DNA of 64,000 nt from Lycorma delicatula (Eukaryota; Arthropoda; Insecta; Hemiptera; Fulgoridae): NCBI RefSeq assembly GCF_047948215.1, contig NC_134462.1, positions 121,232,937 to 121,296,936 of the forward strand. Reading direction: 5' to 3'. Position 1 is the stretch's first letter; every line of letters begins with the position of its first letter. The translations under genes and the position numbers were made by a program. Under the pieces are notes generated by a model. That model saw only the letters and a program-made list of their open reading frames with translations, was not told where the DNA came from and ran no database searches. Below are positions 23,845 to 34,669 of the stretch, piece after piece.

Positions 23845-25095
23845 CAATGCGTTCACCGTTTACCTCCAGACGTGCTTGAATAAGATTGAAAGTACACGTT
23901 GAATCATCAAAAGAGTAATAGCATTTAAAATTTCAGTTTAGTATTTGTAGTCTATACATGATATGAGGATCGTTCTCTGAAACAGATTCTTTCATTATTC
24001 CCCGTAAATAAAATTCTATAGATGTAAAATCTAGGTATCTCGTTGCTCAGATGTTCTTCAAAATGGACCTATCCTTGAAAACTTTACGCATCAAATTTTG
24101 CGAAATTTTGGTGATATGCGTCGTCGCTTCGTTTTGTTGAAAGTACGCTTCAGCGATTTCTACTTCACTTAGCAGATGCAAGGATAAATGATTTTATTGA
24201 AGAAAAAGTTTGAGTTCACTGTGATTTGGATAAATCGAGCGATTATCCGCTTAGGTGATGTAGCACGACAAACTCCCAACATTTTCGTCTTGTAATAGTT
24301 ATTCCGAGATGGACTCGACTGTTATTTTCTGCCCTTCCTAGCATTGTCACTAACAGTCTTAGTCGAAGCGTTTCGATATATCTCCATTCTCAAAACTACT
24401 TTTAGCACTCTAAAACTGGTAAAAGAAATAAAGAAAACCTAGAAGTAGTTTTGAGAATGGAGATACTTCTAAACGCGTCGACTACGAAAGATAGATCGAC
24501 GATGATAGGAAGAGCAGAATATAACGCTCAAATCCATTATGATAATCCTAGCGTAAATATAAAATTTTGTGAAAGTTTTGTTGAGATCTCATGAGGATTA
24601 GTCGCAGACCGCACCCGACTGTTCTATCTATTTACATGACCCGATAATTGAAAAACAATATTACATCGAGAATATCCTTCTCTCTTTACATCTAAAAAAT
24701 CCAAAAACCATCGGCAGTTATTCAACAGGTTTAGGAAAATCAGTATCTTCTAACAATGAGCTGCAGTTCTGCTTTAGGTTTTAAATATTTAGTCGACGCT
24801 CTGTGCGTATTACTCTTGAGATTTCTGCTTGTAGTGCCGGTTTTCTGGTAGACTTTGAGCTATGCGATCGGAAATTTCATCTGACTTTTCTTCTGCCAGG
24901 ATAGATCATCTGTGAGCTCGGACGCGTCTTATAGATCCATTTTCTCGTAAATTACTGATCAGGTTTCGCTCAGTATTACGATGTAGAACATGGATGGCTT
25001 GAAATATCTCAGCTTTGCTGAGATATTGCCTTCCGTTATTCTGCGTATTCAATACCGTAACGAAACATAAATCGACCTTTATGTGTTAAAACCGT
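23845..25095 (-). pseudogene. Mariner-type transposase remnant, interrupted by a long palindrome
   Basis: On the minus strand the N-terminal part reads FQAIHVLHRNTERN and NLRENGSIRRVRAHR near 24930-25010, then EEKSDEISDRIAQSLPENRH. The C-terminal part reads RYLDFTSIEFYLRGIMKESV near 24010, which corresponds to the RSPDLTPLDF-LWG block with the third acidic residue. The last residues read ARLEVNGERIEHL, followed by a stop near 23847, a typical C-terminus for this mariner branch (compare RVEKCLDVNGG at 39.5 kb). The total span suits a 1.25-kb element. The middle, where the first two catalytic Asp should lie, is not recognisable. It is occupied by a long imperfect inverted repeat (about 24241-24600). 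Stops and shifts break every block. Confidence 0.75.
24241..24600. repeat. Long imperfect inverted repeat inside the mariner remnant
   Basis: The core arms 24380-24400 and 24444-24464 are perfect 21-bp inverted repeats with a 43-bp spacer. The similarity runs outward, with mismatches and small gaps, to about 24241 on the left and 24600 on the right. Examples are TTCTGCCCTTCCTAGCATTG on the left against the reverse complement TTCTGCTCTTCCTATCATCG on the right. It could be a foldback insertion or an inverted duplication of the transposon interior. Confidence 0.75.
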
Positions 25096-25099
25096 TGTC

Positions 25100-26345
25100 A
25101 CGTACCGGAAACAGAAGCTTCGGTGGTTATGCAAATAAAAAGTATAATCGACAATGAAATATAGAAATCACCTATGAACAAAGTCAGCCGTTAGTATCTC
25201 TGGGTTGGATTATACTTAGCTGTGGGCCCGGCTTAATGAAGGTAAAAAATCAAAAAACAAGTTAGGTCATATTTTATCGATTGAAATCCAGTTGTTTTTA
25301 TTTTGTTTGGATGCAGATTTACATTAAGGTTTCTTAAATTTTATAATATTGGAAATGTAGACGTTATTATAAAATCAGAAAAAGAAACTAGAAACGTTTG
25401 AGGTAAGTTATTAAAACAGATGTTGAAAATTATACTAGTTAATCTATTAAGAAGGGGTAATAATATGAATTAAAGAAGAGATAAATTTTTATAAAAATTG
25501 CATATAAAGAAACACAAGTTTGGGGGATGTTAAACACTCAGGATTAGGGAATTTGGGTCTAAAATGAAATATAAGAGAGAAAATAATAAAGAAAAACAAA
25601 GATTAGAACGTATGAAATACAGCTATCGTAATTAAGGATTTAACATGTTTGAGAAATGTATCGAATAAGAGAAGCTTGCGTAAAAGGATGGATGGATGAT
25701 TACATTAAACCAGTCAATCAATCGATCACGAAAAGAATACTGTATTTTATGTAACCGTTTTATTTATATCACAAGCTACAATACTAAAGTATTTTATTTT
25801 TTTATAAATATTTACATCATTGTCTGTCACAATATAACCTACTGTTTTTTTAATTTATTTAATATAAATATATAAGATATACATATAAAGGGAGAGAAAC
25901 TGACGTCAGTTATCGAAAATATAATGTTTTACTCATATTTGAGTGACTGACATGAACATGGACGTATCTATCTGAACGAGTCGGTTTTATAAAAAGAGGG
26001 AACAGAATAATAACAGTAACTGTTTTATTTTTACTTAATTCAGCGAGTTAGTCGTTAATTTCAATAGATCGTAAATACTACTTGTTATAAATGTAGACCG
26101 TTATTTTATTGTTCAAATAAAACAAAGCCGATGACTAAAAATTGTACGATATTGTGATCGTAGGTAAATATATTTAATTAAATTTTATATAATGGAATAC
26201 AATGTTTTGAAAATTAGTTTATTCCGTGTTAATTTAAATTTTAAATGCGAGTGTAATTTATTATTAATGGACTATAATTTATTTATTTTTGAATAAATAT
26301 ATTTTAATGAGATATATAAGATAGAAAAAAAAAATTATAGACGAA
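25100..26345. other. AT-rich non-coding stretch
   Basis: No gene or named element recognised. It contains one TGACGTCA octamer near 25902, without context. Confidence 0.45.
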
Positions 26346-26351
26346 CAAAAA

Positions 26352-26435
26352 TTTTGACCTTTACCGGGAATCGAATTTGAGAATAGCTCTTTTATAAACC
26401 AGATTAACAATCGCTGTGGCAAGTGACCGACAGTT
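26352..26435 (-). repeat. Degenerate SINE family A copy
   Basis: Minus-strand reading gives a GCCACAGCGAT-like start and a B-box-like TTCGATTCCCGG near 26365-26376, followed by TAAAGGTCAAAATTTT. It is heavily mutated. Confidence 0.4.
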
Positions 26436-26688
26436 TCTCATACTAATCGTTATCAGAAAAATTATGAACAAACAGCTGCTAACGACTTATAAGCCTTTAG
26501 TTTAGGACCGATTTAAAAAAACAATTGAAATTAAATAATTTTTTTCGAAGTCGATTTTATTTTTCTAAAAAAATTTATATTTTATACTTTTTTTAAATTT
26601 AAATCTAGGTAGGACAACAATAATAAAAAAAAAGAATTTATAGGAACAACGGGGGGCTTATTTTGGACAATCTAAACTGCTAATTTTT

Positions 26689-27390
26689 TTGTTTGTCTTC
26701 AGTCATTTGACTGGTTTGATGCAGCTCTCCAAGATTCCCTATCTAGTGCTAGTCGTTTCATTTCAGTATACCCTCTACATCCTACATCCTACATCCCTAA
26801 TAATTTGTTTTACACATTCCAAACGTGGCCTGCCTACACAATTTTTTCCTTCTACCTGTCCTTCCAATATTAAAGCGACTATTCCAGGATGCCTTAGTAT
26901 TTGGCCTATAAGTCTGTCTCTTCTTTTAACTATATTTTTCCACATGCTCCTTTCTTCATCTATTTGCCGCAATACCTCTTCATTTGTCGCTTTATCCACC
27001 CACCTGATTTTTAACATTCTTCTATAGCACCGCATTTCAAAAGCTTCTAATCTTTTCTTCTCAGATAATCCGATCGTCCAAGTTTCACTTCCATATAAAG
27101 CGACACTCCAAACATATACTTTCAAAAATCTTTTCCTGACATTTAAATTAATTTTTGATGTAAACAAATTATATTTCTTACTGAAGGCTCGTTTTGCTTG
27201 TGCTATTCGGCATTTTATATCGCTCCTGCTTCGTCCATCTTTAGTAATTCTACTTCCCAAATAACAAAATTCTTCTACCTCCATAATCTTTTCTCCTCCT
27301 ATTTTCACATTCAGTGGTCCATCTTTGTTATTTCTACTACATTTCATTACTTTTGTTTTGTTCTTGTTTATTTTCATGTGATAGTTCTTG
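26689..27390 (-). pseudogene. 5'-truncated LINE (family 1), copy B, C-terminal ORF2 only
   Basis: This copy reads on the minus strand from NYHMKINKNKTKVMKCSRNN (end of the reverse transcriptase) through FCYLGSRITKDGRSRSDIKC, VWSVALYGSETWTIG, AFEMRCYRRMLKIRWVDKA and NEEVLRQIDEERS to GKNCVGRPRLECVKQI. It is nearly identical to copy A at 59.2-60.5 kb. LINE sequence stops at about 27390, and the frame upstream is unrelated host DNA, so the copy is 5'-truncated and lacks the catalytic FADD box. Near 26782 the repeated TACATCC motif occurs three times instead of the two in copies A and C. This 7-bp gain shifts the frame and ends the protein at CRM, about 25 residues early. The 3' end shows the CTGAAGAC motif and an A-rich run. 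Confidence 0.9.
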
Positions 27391-29140
27391 ACTGCTAATA
27401 TAATTGTAAAAACGTCTTGTGTATTTCTTTGTTGTGGAGGCCAAAATAAAGCGATATCCTGAAAAATTTGATCGAACCTGTCAAATTTGATGTTACGGTG
27501 CGCCACACGAATTCATTTAAATAGTTTAGGGTAGATCTCGTTGTACCACACTCCTTGCGATTTCGTCTTTTCTCTCCACCGTGTTTGTATGCTCCCGATA
27601 ATTGAATTTCGAAAAGTAACAGAATGATTAACAGTAAGATAAGTAAAACTGTAACCTGAAACATAGTTATATTATCGTAACCCCGCAACGATCAAAAGTT
27701 ACGTTCGTCGCCGGTCTAATACACTCCTTTATAACACTTAGTAACGTGTGTTTCGTTCGATCGGGGACCCCCTATACGAAATGTTCTTTTGTTTCTCTGA
27801 AAATCCTGCAAATACCTACTGCGAGGGTTAACCGTACCCGCATTGTATTTATGCCGTAATAGATGAATTTAAAAATGAAATTTGTCTACTTCCACGTTCA
27901 GACTGTTCTTTTATTATCGGGTTATGGAGTAACATGTCCGCACACGCTTCCCTTACAAAATTTTCCGATCGGTTACAGCAGAATTTACCCGTAACAAATT
28001 CTTCTCTACAAAACCGGTATATTGGCTGCTCCATGCGTACAGGAATAAACAACGACTTCCGATTTCGGTTTGCCGGATTACAGCCACGTACCGCTCATTA
28101 AACGACCAGATTTATGGCAAACCGCCTTTGCATAACGCTATTTATCTTTCTTATCGCTTAACGAAAGACTTTTCATTACGACTCTCTACGCAAAACCTAG
28201 GATCATGTAAAATCCTTTGGCTTGCACAAAACTAGCAGCATATTATTTGTCGCGGATAAGTCAGTCGATCCTATATCGGATGAAAATAACGAATAGTGGC
28301 AAGCGCAGTCAATACATGCGGTTCACGATTGAAATAAGTGACGGCACAGCCCTTAGTACAGAACCGGCGATATAATTACGTTAAGATACAAGTTGAAATA
28401 TAATTACTACAGCGACAGATAAGTTAAACGTTACAATTTTAATCTTGCATATTATTACTTAAATAAATAATCCACATATCGATATTAAGATTCAGAAAAT
28501 TAAAATTACGATATGAATCCGCTATCGAAATAATACCCAAACAATGTTATGGAATGCTGGAGTATGAGATAAGAATTTCCAGTATGCGGGAAAAATATAT
28601 ATATTATATATAATCGTATTTTTTATAATAATGAAATAATGTGAATATCAGAATGATTCCACGATATATGTTATTATGTTATAACTACAACACAAATGAC
28701 AAGTAGATAAAATGAATCGTCTAATCGTAACACGACTGTGGGTAATTTTCACCTTTAAAAATCTTCCGTTAATATTATTAGCGACAAACTTATATCAGGT
28801 TTATTCTTAAATAAACAATTATTTGGTTGGTCGTTCAATTTGTTTTACTTTGGTGTTTTTTCTCAACAAAGAAATAGAAGTAGAATAGAAAAACAAAGAA
28901 AAAGAAATATCTTTGCATTTGGTGATAAAAATTACTTGAATTTAGGTATTTTATTCGCAATACGTACGTACGTATTGAGAGAAAAAAATAATAAGTAGAA
29001 AACTGTGACAAATAATTCAATTTTTTATTACAAAAAAAGACGTTTACAATTAATGTAATATAATTGTAATTCTTACCCCTATAATTCAACTAATTAACGT
29101 TGATTGTACTGCATTTTTCGTTAATTATTATCTTATATAT
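27391..29140. other. Non-coding stretch, nothing recognised
   Basis: Minus-strand frames at 27395-27688 and 27849-28052 have no known domain. Sequence is moderately GC-rich from 27480 to 28400, then AT-rich. A (TA)n run lies at about 29134-29154. Confidence 0.4.
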
Positions 29141-29149
29141 ATATATATA

Positions 29150-29345
29150 TATATTTAAAAATGAATGTTTGTTTGTTTGTCCCGTATGCGTTCCTATACT
29201 ATTCATTCGATTGCGATGAAACTTTGTGCATACGCCCGCGAAGATTTCTATTAGTCTGAACCCACTTGGTGGCGCTGGGGTCGAGATATTTCGAAAAATT
29301 GTATTTATGGTCCGATTTGGCTCGTATTCAGAATATATATTATTT
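29150..29345 (+). repeat. Candidate dispersed repeat next to (TA)n
   Basis: Starts AATGTTTGTTTGTTTGTCCC and continues CATTCGATTGCGATGAAACTTTG. This style of sequence is common in repeated insect DNA next to (TA)n tracts. No second copy was found in this window, so the call is tentative. Confidence 0.35.
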
Positions 29346-30039
29346 ACGTGAAAAGAAATATTTTGTGAAAAAGGAAAAAGGGGAAGGGTGAAGAATGGAG
29401 GAGGAAAAAGGAAAAAGTTAAATTTTGTGATGTTCCGAAACGTTCAGTTTATTAATGTTTTATCAAACTTTCATTTGTGTTCATTTAATCTATATACATT
29501 AAAGTATAGCAATAGTGAAGCATTGCCGGGTCAGTTAGTTATTGATAAAAAGGAAAGTTTCGGTTTGGCTAACCTAAATTTCTTTCGACTTTTTAGGTTT
29601 GGTACCAATACTTACGCTAATTTAATGCTAACTTAATTTTTTTTTAAATATAAAGAAAAAATTTCAAATTTATTCCATTTTATTTATTTTTATTTTGTTT
29701 TTGTAATTTTATTTATATTAAAATACGGGTAGATGCGCGAAATGCCTACATCTGTACAAAAACAAAAAAAAAATGGTTCTAATTCAACAAAAAAAGAAAT
29801 CCGCATACTAATGAAATATAAAAATAAGAAACAATAATAATTAAACAGTATCGAGTATAAAAGCTTGCTAGAATAAGAAAATAGGTAATGCTTGTTATAA
29901 TCTCAAGCTTTCCAACTAATTTTCTTGAAATTTCGTTATGAAATACTTAAAAAAAAATTCAAAATGACTTGAGGCTATAATAATGACCTGTACCTTCAAT
30001 ACATCGACATTAAGATGTAATTTTTTTATTTAAAATTAG

Positions 30040-30485
30040 AGATGAGGAAGAGGTTAGCCAAATACTATGTATGGAGTGTCTTCTATGGAAGCGGAGCACG
30101 GTCTACAAGGAGAGGGAGAGAGACTGCCTTCAGGCTTTTGAGATATGGGTATGGAGAAGGACGGAGAGAATGAAAGGAACGGATAAAGTGATGAATAAGG
30201 AAGTAATGAACAGAATTGAAGAAGAAAGAGCAGTTATTCGGAGGTACTTAAAAAACGGAGACGGGTAAAGGTGGAAAATTGAACCTTAGAAAAGGTGAAA
30301 TCTTGACGGTTGAATTAAAAGGATCGGTACAAGGAGAAAGAAAGCGAGGAGGAAGAAATATAAACTCATTAGACGATTTGCGGATCGAAAGTATAAGGTG
30401 ACGAAGGGGAAAGCTTGAAACAGGGACAGTTGGAAACAGTGGTGGCGTAAGAGACCTGCCGCCAGGCAGAACAACAGATGATGGA
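30040..30485 (+). pseudogene. LINE family 2, degenerate C-terminal ORF2 fragment
   Basis: Plus-strand frames read YVWSVFYGSG near 30067, LQAFEIWVWRRTERMKGTDK near 30128-30187, and NKEVMNRIEEERAVI near 30195-30240. After frameshifts come a Lys/Arg-rich stretch (GERKRGGRN) and DSWKQWW-like and VRDLPPGRTTDDG pieces near 30420-30480. The order VWS-YGS, AFE-W-WRR, NEEV-RI-EER, G-R-R and W is the standard C-terminal end of LINE ORF2 in many insects. It differs from family 1 and lies in the opposite orientation. No reverse transcriptase motif is retained, and stops break it. Confidence 0.8.
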
Positions 30486-30489
30486 TGAG

Positions 30490-33005
30490 AAATTACTGAG
30501 AGCTGTGAATTTGGTACTAAATTTGAATATTCATAAATGAATTTTAAAAAAATTACGTATTAATTGAATTAAAAACACCATTATTTTCTGAAATTTGTTA
30601 AAAAGTTAAGAATTTATTAGCGATACGAATATGCAATCAAATACGGAAATATAAGAAAAAAATGTTGCTTATTATACATTAACGTGTATTTATCTTCTAA
30701 TTTTGTGTTAATAGTCACATTGGTAGCGCATAAGATTTTATAAAGTAATTTCAACGTAAAACTTGTACCGTATACAAAGTTTTTCCATAACAGCTAGTTT
30801 CTTTCTTTCTGTTTTTATACACCGAATTTTATTTTTTACTTTTTCTTTTCATTATCTTATTCCATATATTTTTTAATTTATAAATCTTTGAAATTTAAAC
30901 AGTCATCGTATTAATGTTGAATGTGTTAAAATAATTAGTTTGTTTTTATTTTTTAAATATATACAGGCTGTTTTTTTAGATACAAAACAGCCTGTATATA
31001 TCTTATGTATGGTACGTATAAATTTTATGTATGGCATTGAGACTTGAATTTTATCGAATTATCGTTGAAAAGAATCGCTTAGAATTAGTCGCAAGATAAG
31101 GTTCGCAGCGATAATGTACTCAAAAAAATACTAGTGCAGAGGTAGTTAAGATTATAAAGTAAAAAAATTACGGGTTAACTATATCCAAATCAAAAGTGAA
31201 TTTAGCCGATAAAAATAAAAATGGTTTTCCCGGTCAATCGGCTCTTAATTACAGTCAACTGTAACCAAATTTTTAATGGCCTAAACGGTTTGTTAATGGA
31301 CTCCGTACATAAAGAAGAAAAATAAGATCGTGTATTATTTGATGAAAGTATTCATACGGTTTTCTTTTGTGTTCCAGAAAATTTCTGCAGTAATTTATTT
31401 TTATTATCTATGAACGTTTCATCAATATTACCGATTGAAGAAATGACCGATGTTCGATTTAATGTTATAAGTTAATGATTTAACTTAATACTCTGTTTTT
31501 ATTTAAAATGTGAAATTTTATTTTTAGTTTTACATTCATACAATATTTATACAAATATTATTCATTTACTTTATTTGTGTATAAAATAATAAAATATGTT
31601 GTTTTATTATTATTAATGTTTTATATTTATTTAAAAAATTTCATATTATATAAAAATTTCTTTAAAAAACTAACATCTGCTTATTCAGAATTCATTTTAT
31701 TTTCCGTATTTTAATTTCAGAAAATATTTTACGTATGGAAATTTTTAAAATTAAATATCAACTTTTTTCCTCTTTTATATATAAAAGAGGATGTTTTTCA
31801 TTATTTAACTGCAGTTACTGTTATTGAACTACATATTTACTCTGTTATTTGAATTAATTAAATATAAAATCACTGTATTACACGTGTTTTATGATTTTTA
31901 TGTCTCGGTTTTTTTTTCATATAACTTGCAAAACAGTAATTTTTCTTTTAATATCAAGCATTTTTGTGCGCAAGTAAAATTTAAAATAAAACATTTGCCG
32001 ATTTTAGTAAAACCTAAATTAAATTATGTAGTAACATATTCAATTTTAAAAAAAAATATATATATATATATATTAGAAAAATATAACGGGCTAGTCGTAC
32101 ACTATTTTTTCTCGTTTAGATCACGATGAATATCTTAATGCTGGTCTTAATTTCTTTTTATCAAAGATTGACTTATACATTATTATTCCAGATTGAAACG
32201 AAATCATTTTTTTTTATTAATTAGATTTCGGCTCAACCGTTCTTTTAGTTACAAAAAATAGATAAATACAGATATTAGAAATATAATCCCTCTGTTTTAA
32301 GCACGATTGTGAAAAAATTATTTTCTTTTTCTTTTTTAAATTAAAGGAACCGTTTTTAAATCTTGTTCGTACTGTACAATAAACGATAACAAAGGAATGT
32401 ATTTGAAATGAAGTGAATTATAATAAATACAATGGTCGATACAACTTTCATTCGTTTCGTCTGAACTAGATCTAAATAGGACGTGGGTTGAACAAATTCT
32501 TCTACGTAACTTACGGTTTCGTTACTCGTCGATTGTTTTACCTTGGAAAACAATGTATATTTAATTAAAAATAATTATACCGTTATAATTTCAATTTTCA
32601 TAAAAACTATAATGCACTTTAATTTTTATTAATGTACAAAATACGGTCGTTAATAACCGTACTCTATTTTAGTTATGTAATTTCCATTTTTTTTCTGTGC
32701 GCTTTAGTAATAATTCTGCAATAAAATTAAGAATTTTACAAAGTTACTTATTATTTTTTCAATAATTACTTTAAAGAAAACTTTTTCCTTTTTTTAATGG
32801 AAAGTCTTTTGTAAAAAAATGAAGACAAATATTTTTCCACGAATAACAAAAATCTTTATCGATTCAAATGTCGTAAAAAAAAAATTTAAGAAAAATAATA
32901 ATTAGGAGAATAAATGTTTTTCCGTAATTATTTTTCTTTGTCCCATATTGATTATCGATATAAATGGGCTTTATATATTCTTTTAATTATGAATAAGAAC
33001 AACGA
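30490..33005. other. AT-rich non-coding stretch with one strong hairpin
   Basis: No gene recognised. A perfect 17-bp inverted repeat lies at 30958-30974 and 30984-31000 with a 9-nt loop. A (TA)n tract lies near 32056-32073. Confidence 0.5.
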
Positions 33006-33010
33006 ATAAA

Positions 33011-33170
33011 GCCGACTTCCGCGACTGAGTAGTTAGCGTCTCGCTATTTCGTGTTGAGGTCGCGGGTTCGAATCCCGGTCGGACATGGATCTTTTCATAC
33101 GCTGCCGATTTCCACCGGGCTAATGACCGTAGCTGTTGATGCAGCTATTCAAAAAAGAAGAAGAAAAATA
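33011..33170 (+). repeat. tRNA-derived SINE, family A-related
   Basis: GACTGAGTAGTTAGCGTCTCG is an A-box-like start. GCGGGTTCGAATCCCGGTCG carries a perfect pol III B box (GGTTCGAATCC). The GGACATGGATCTTTTCATAC segment and GCTGCCGATTTCCACC body follow, and it ends in an A-rich run. There is no acceptor stem or CCA-ready end, so it is not a tRNA gene. Confidence 0.75.
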
Positions 33171-33582
33171 TTGAATATTGTTACTTAAATTTTCGATTAC
33201 ACCACGTTGATATTTAAGTTGAAGATAAATATTCATTATTTTTATCTAACGGCGACACAAAAAAGCTACGGAAAGATTGCACGACTTTCCCAAATATTAA
33301 TAATAAAAATTAAAAGAATTAGAATTAAAAACAAAAACAGAGAATATATTTTTCGGAGGAGGGAAGTCAATTTTAAAAACCATTTTATTAAAAATATTCA
33401 TGTATAGGATAAGCTTAACAAAATCGCATAAATGAAGTTTGTTCTGAACTTAAATCCCCCTTTAATAAAGGCTAAAATAAGAAAAATAAAATTTTCAAAA
33501 AACTTTCTTTCCTTTTAGATCTAAGGTCTATAATTAAAAAAAAAAATTTTAGATAATTCTTGATAGCTCTATATATGACTCA

Positions 33583-33755
33583 CCGGGTTGGTCTAGTGGT
33601 GAATGCGTCTTCCCAAATCAGCTGATTTGGAGGTTGAGAGTTCCAGCGTTCAAGTCGTAGTAAAATCAGTTATTTTTACACGGATTTGAATACTAGATCG
33701 TGGATACCGATGTTCTTTGGTGGTGGTCGGGTTTCAATTAAACCCAACCTTACGT
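33583..33755 (+). repeat. SINE family B, tRNA-like head and body
   Basis: TGGTCTAGTGG at 33589-33599 fits the pol III A box, and GTTCAAGTC at 33648-33656 fits the B box. The spacing (about 50 bp) suits a tRNA-type promoter. The head also contains the 14-bp palindrome AAATCAGCTGATTT. The body from 33675 on matches the copy at 15320. It lies about 270 bp before the receptor exon, inside the presumed intron. Confidence 0.75.
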
Positions 33756-34002
33756 ATTTCTTTTATCGTTAAATCAATTTTTGTCTTGTAAATAAACAGT
33801 CGATTTGAAAGCGTTTACAATGAACTAACTGGTGGTTGTGAATGTGTGTATAATAATTGAAATATTTCTGCGGAAACATAAACGATCACAACAATCGATA
33901 TTCTGATAACGGTATCGAAATGGATAATTTTAGCGTACGCTTTCTTTTATAATTATTTTGTACTACATTATTTGTATACTTGATTTTGAGTTAGTTATTA
34001 AG

Positions 34003-34022
34003 TGTTTCGATTTTTTTTACAG
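34003..34022 (+). promoter_or_regulatory. Splice acceptor of the receptor exon
   Basis: The tract GTTTCGATTTTTTTTACAG is a run of pyrimidines ending in AG directly before the exon. The reading frame changes from low-complexity intron to the conserved discoidin sequence exactly at this point. Confidence 0.85.
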
Positions 34023-34254
34023 ATTACAGCACGATAAAAATGGCGGTGCATGGTGTCCTCGAAATATGGTTACCCGTGAAGCTGTAGAATTTCTGGAAGT
34101 GAATCTCGGCAGTGTTTACGCTATAACTAGTTCACAAACACAAGGTAGATTTGGAAACGGTCAGGGACAAGAATATGCTGAAGAATTTCTGTTAGATTAT
34201 TGGAGACCTGGATTAACAAAATGGCGTCGTTGGAGAGGGAGAGATGGAAAACAG
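34023..34254 (+). CDS. Ddr: Internal exon of a discoidin domain receptor (DDR-type receptor tyrosine kinase)
   Basis: The exon encodes about 77 residues of a discoidin (F5/8 type C) domain. It starts within a codon (last base of an Arg codon; RLQHDKNGGAWCPRN follows) and ends on a codon boundary with RDGKQ. A pyrimidine run plus TTTTTTTTACAG precedes it, and CAG|GTAGGT follows, so both splice sites are strong. Key matches to DDR1/DDR2, from family knowledge, are GGAWCP, VEFLEVNL, TQGR and the closing W-W-GKQ. The Arg of TQGR and the Glu eight residues later stand where DDR2 has collagen-binding Arg105 and Glu113. The DDR2 Asp69 position is Gly here. DDRs are single-pass membrane receptors that bind collagen and carry a cytoplasmic kinase. 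The rest of the domain, transmembrane segment and kinase are not in view. An orphan discoidin gene is possible but less likely. Confidence 0.9.
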
Positions 34255-34630
34255 GTAGGTCAGATTGATCGCTTTAAAATATATTTATTACTTTAAATCT
34301 CTTGTTTTATTTTTATGTAATTCTGTATTTTAATTTTAATCCATTTCATCACTCGATAAACATGCATGCGCGTATTTATTCTACCGTAAATTTATATTAT
34401 TGTTTTTCTACTTTTTTAAACTAGTTTTTTCGGTATCTACATAACGAACAAATACTACTCGTGAATCGAAGCAATCGTTGAATTATGCAGCGACAAATTG
34501 GTCTCAGTGGGCAACCAAATACAAAGCGATTTGTTTACCGATGCATTGACGTGTATCTATATATTGTACATTTTCATTATATTATTTTGGGTAATTTAAT
34601 CGTTTCTTAGATATTACAAAAGATATATAC

Positions 34631-34669
<39 letters not shown>

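Noticed and set aside
33011..33170. tRNA gene suggested by well-formed A and B boxes
   Set aside because: No acceptor stem pairs across the expected ends, the sequence is one of several dispersed copies with a common non-tRNA body and A-rich end, so it is a SINE. The same holds for the copies at 21.7, 33.6, 49.6 and 56.9 kb.
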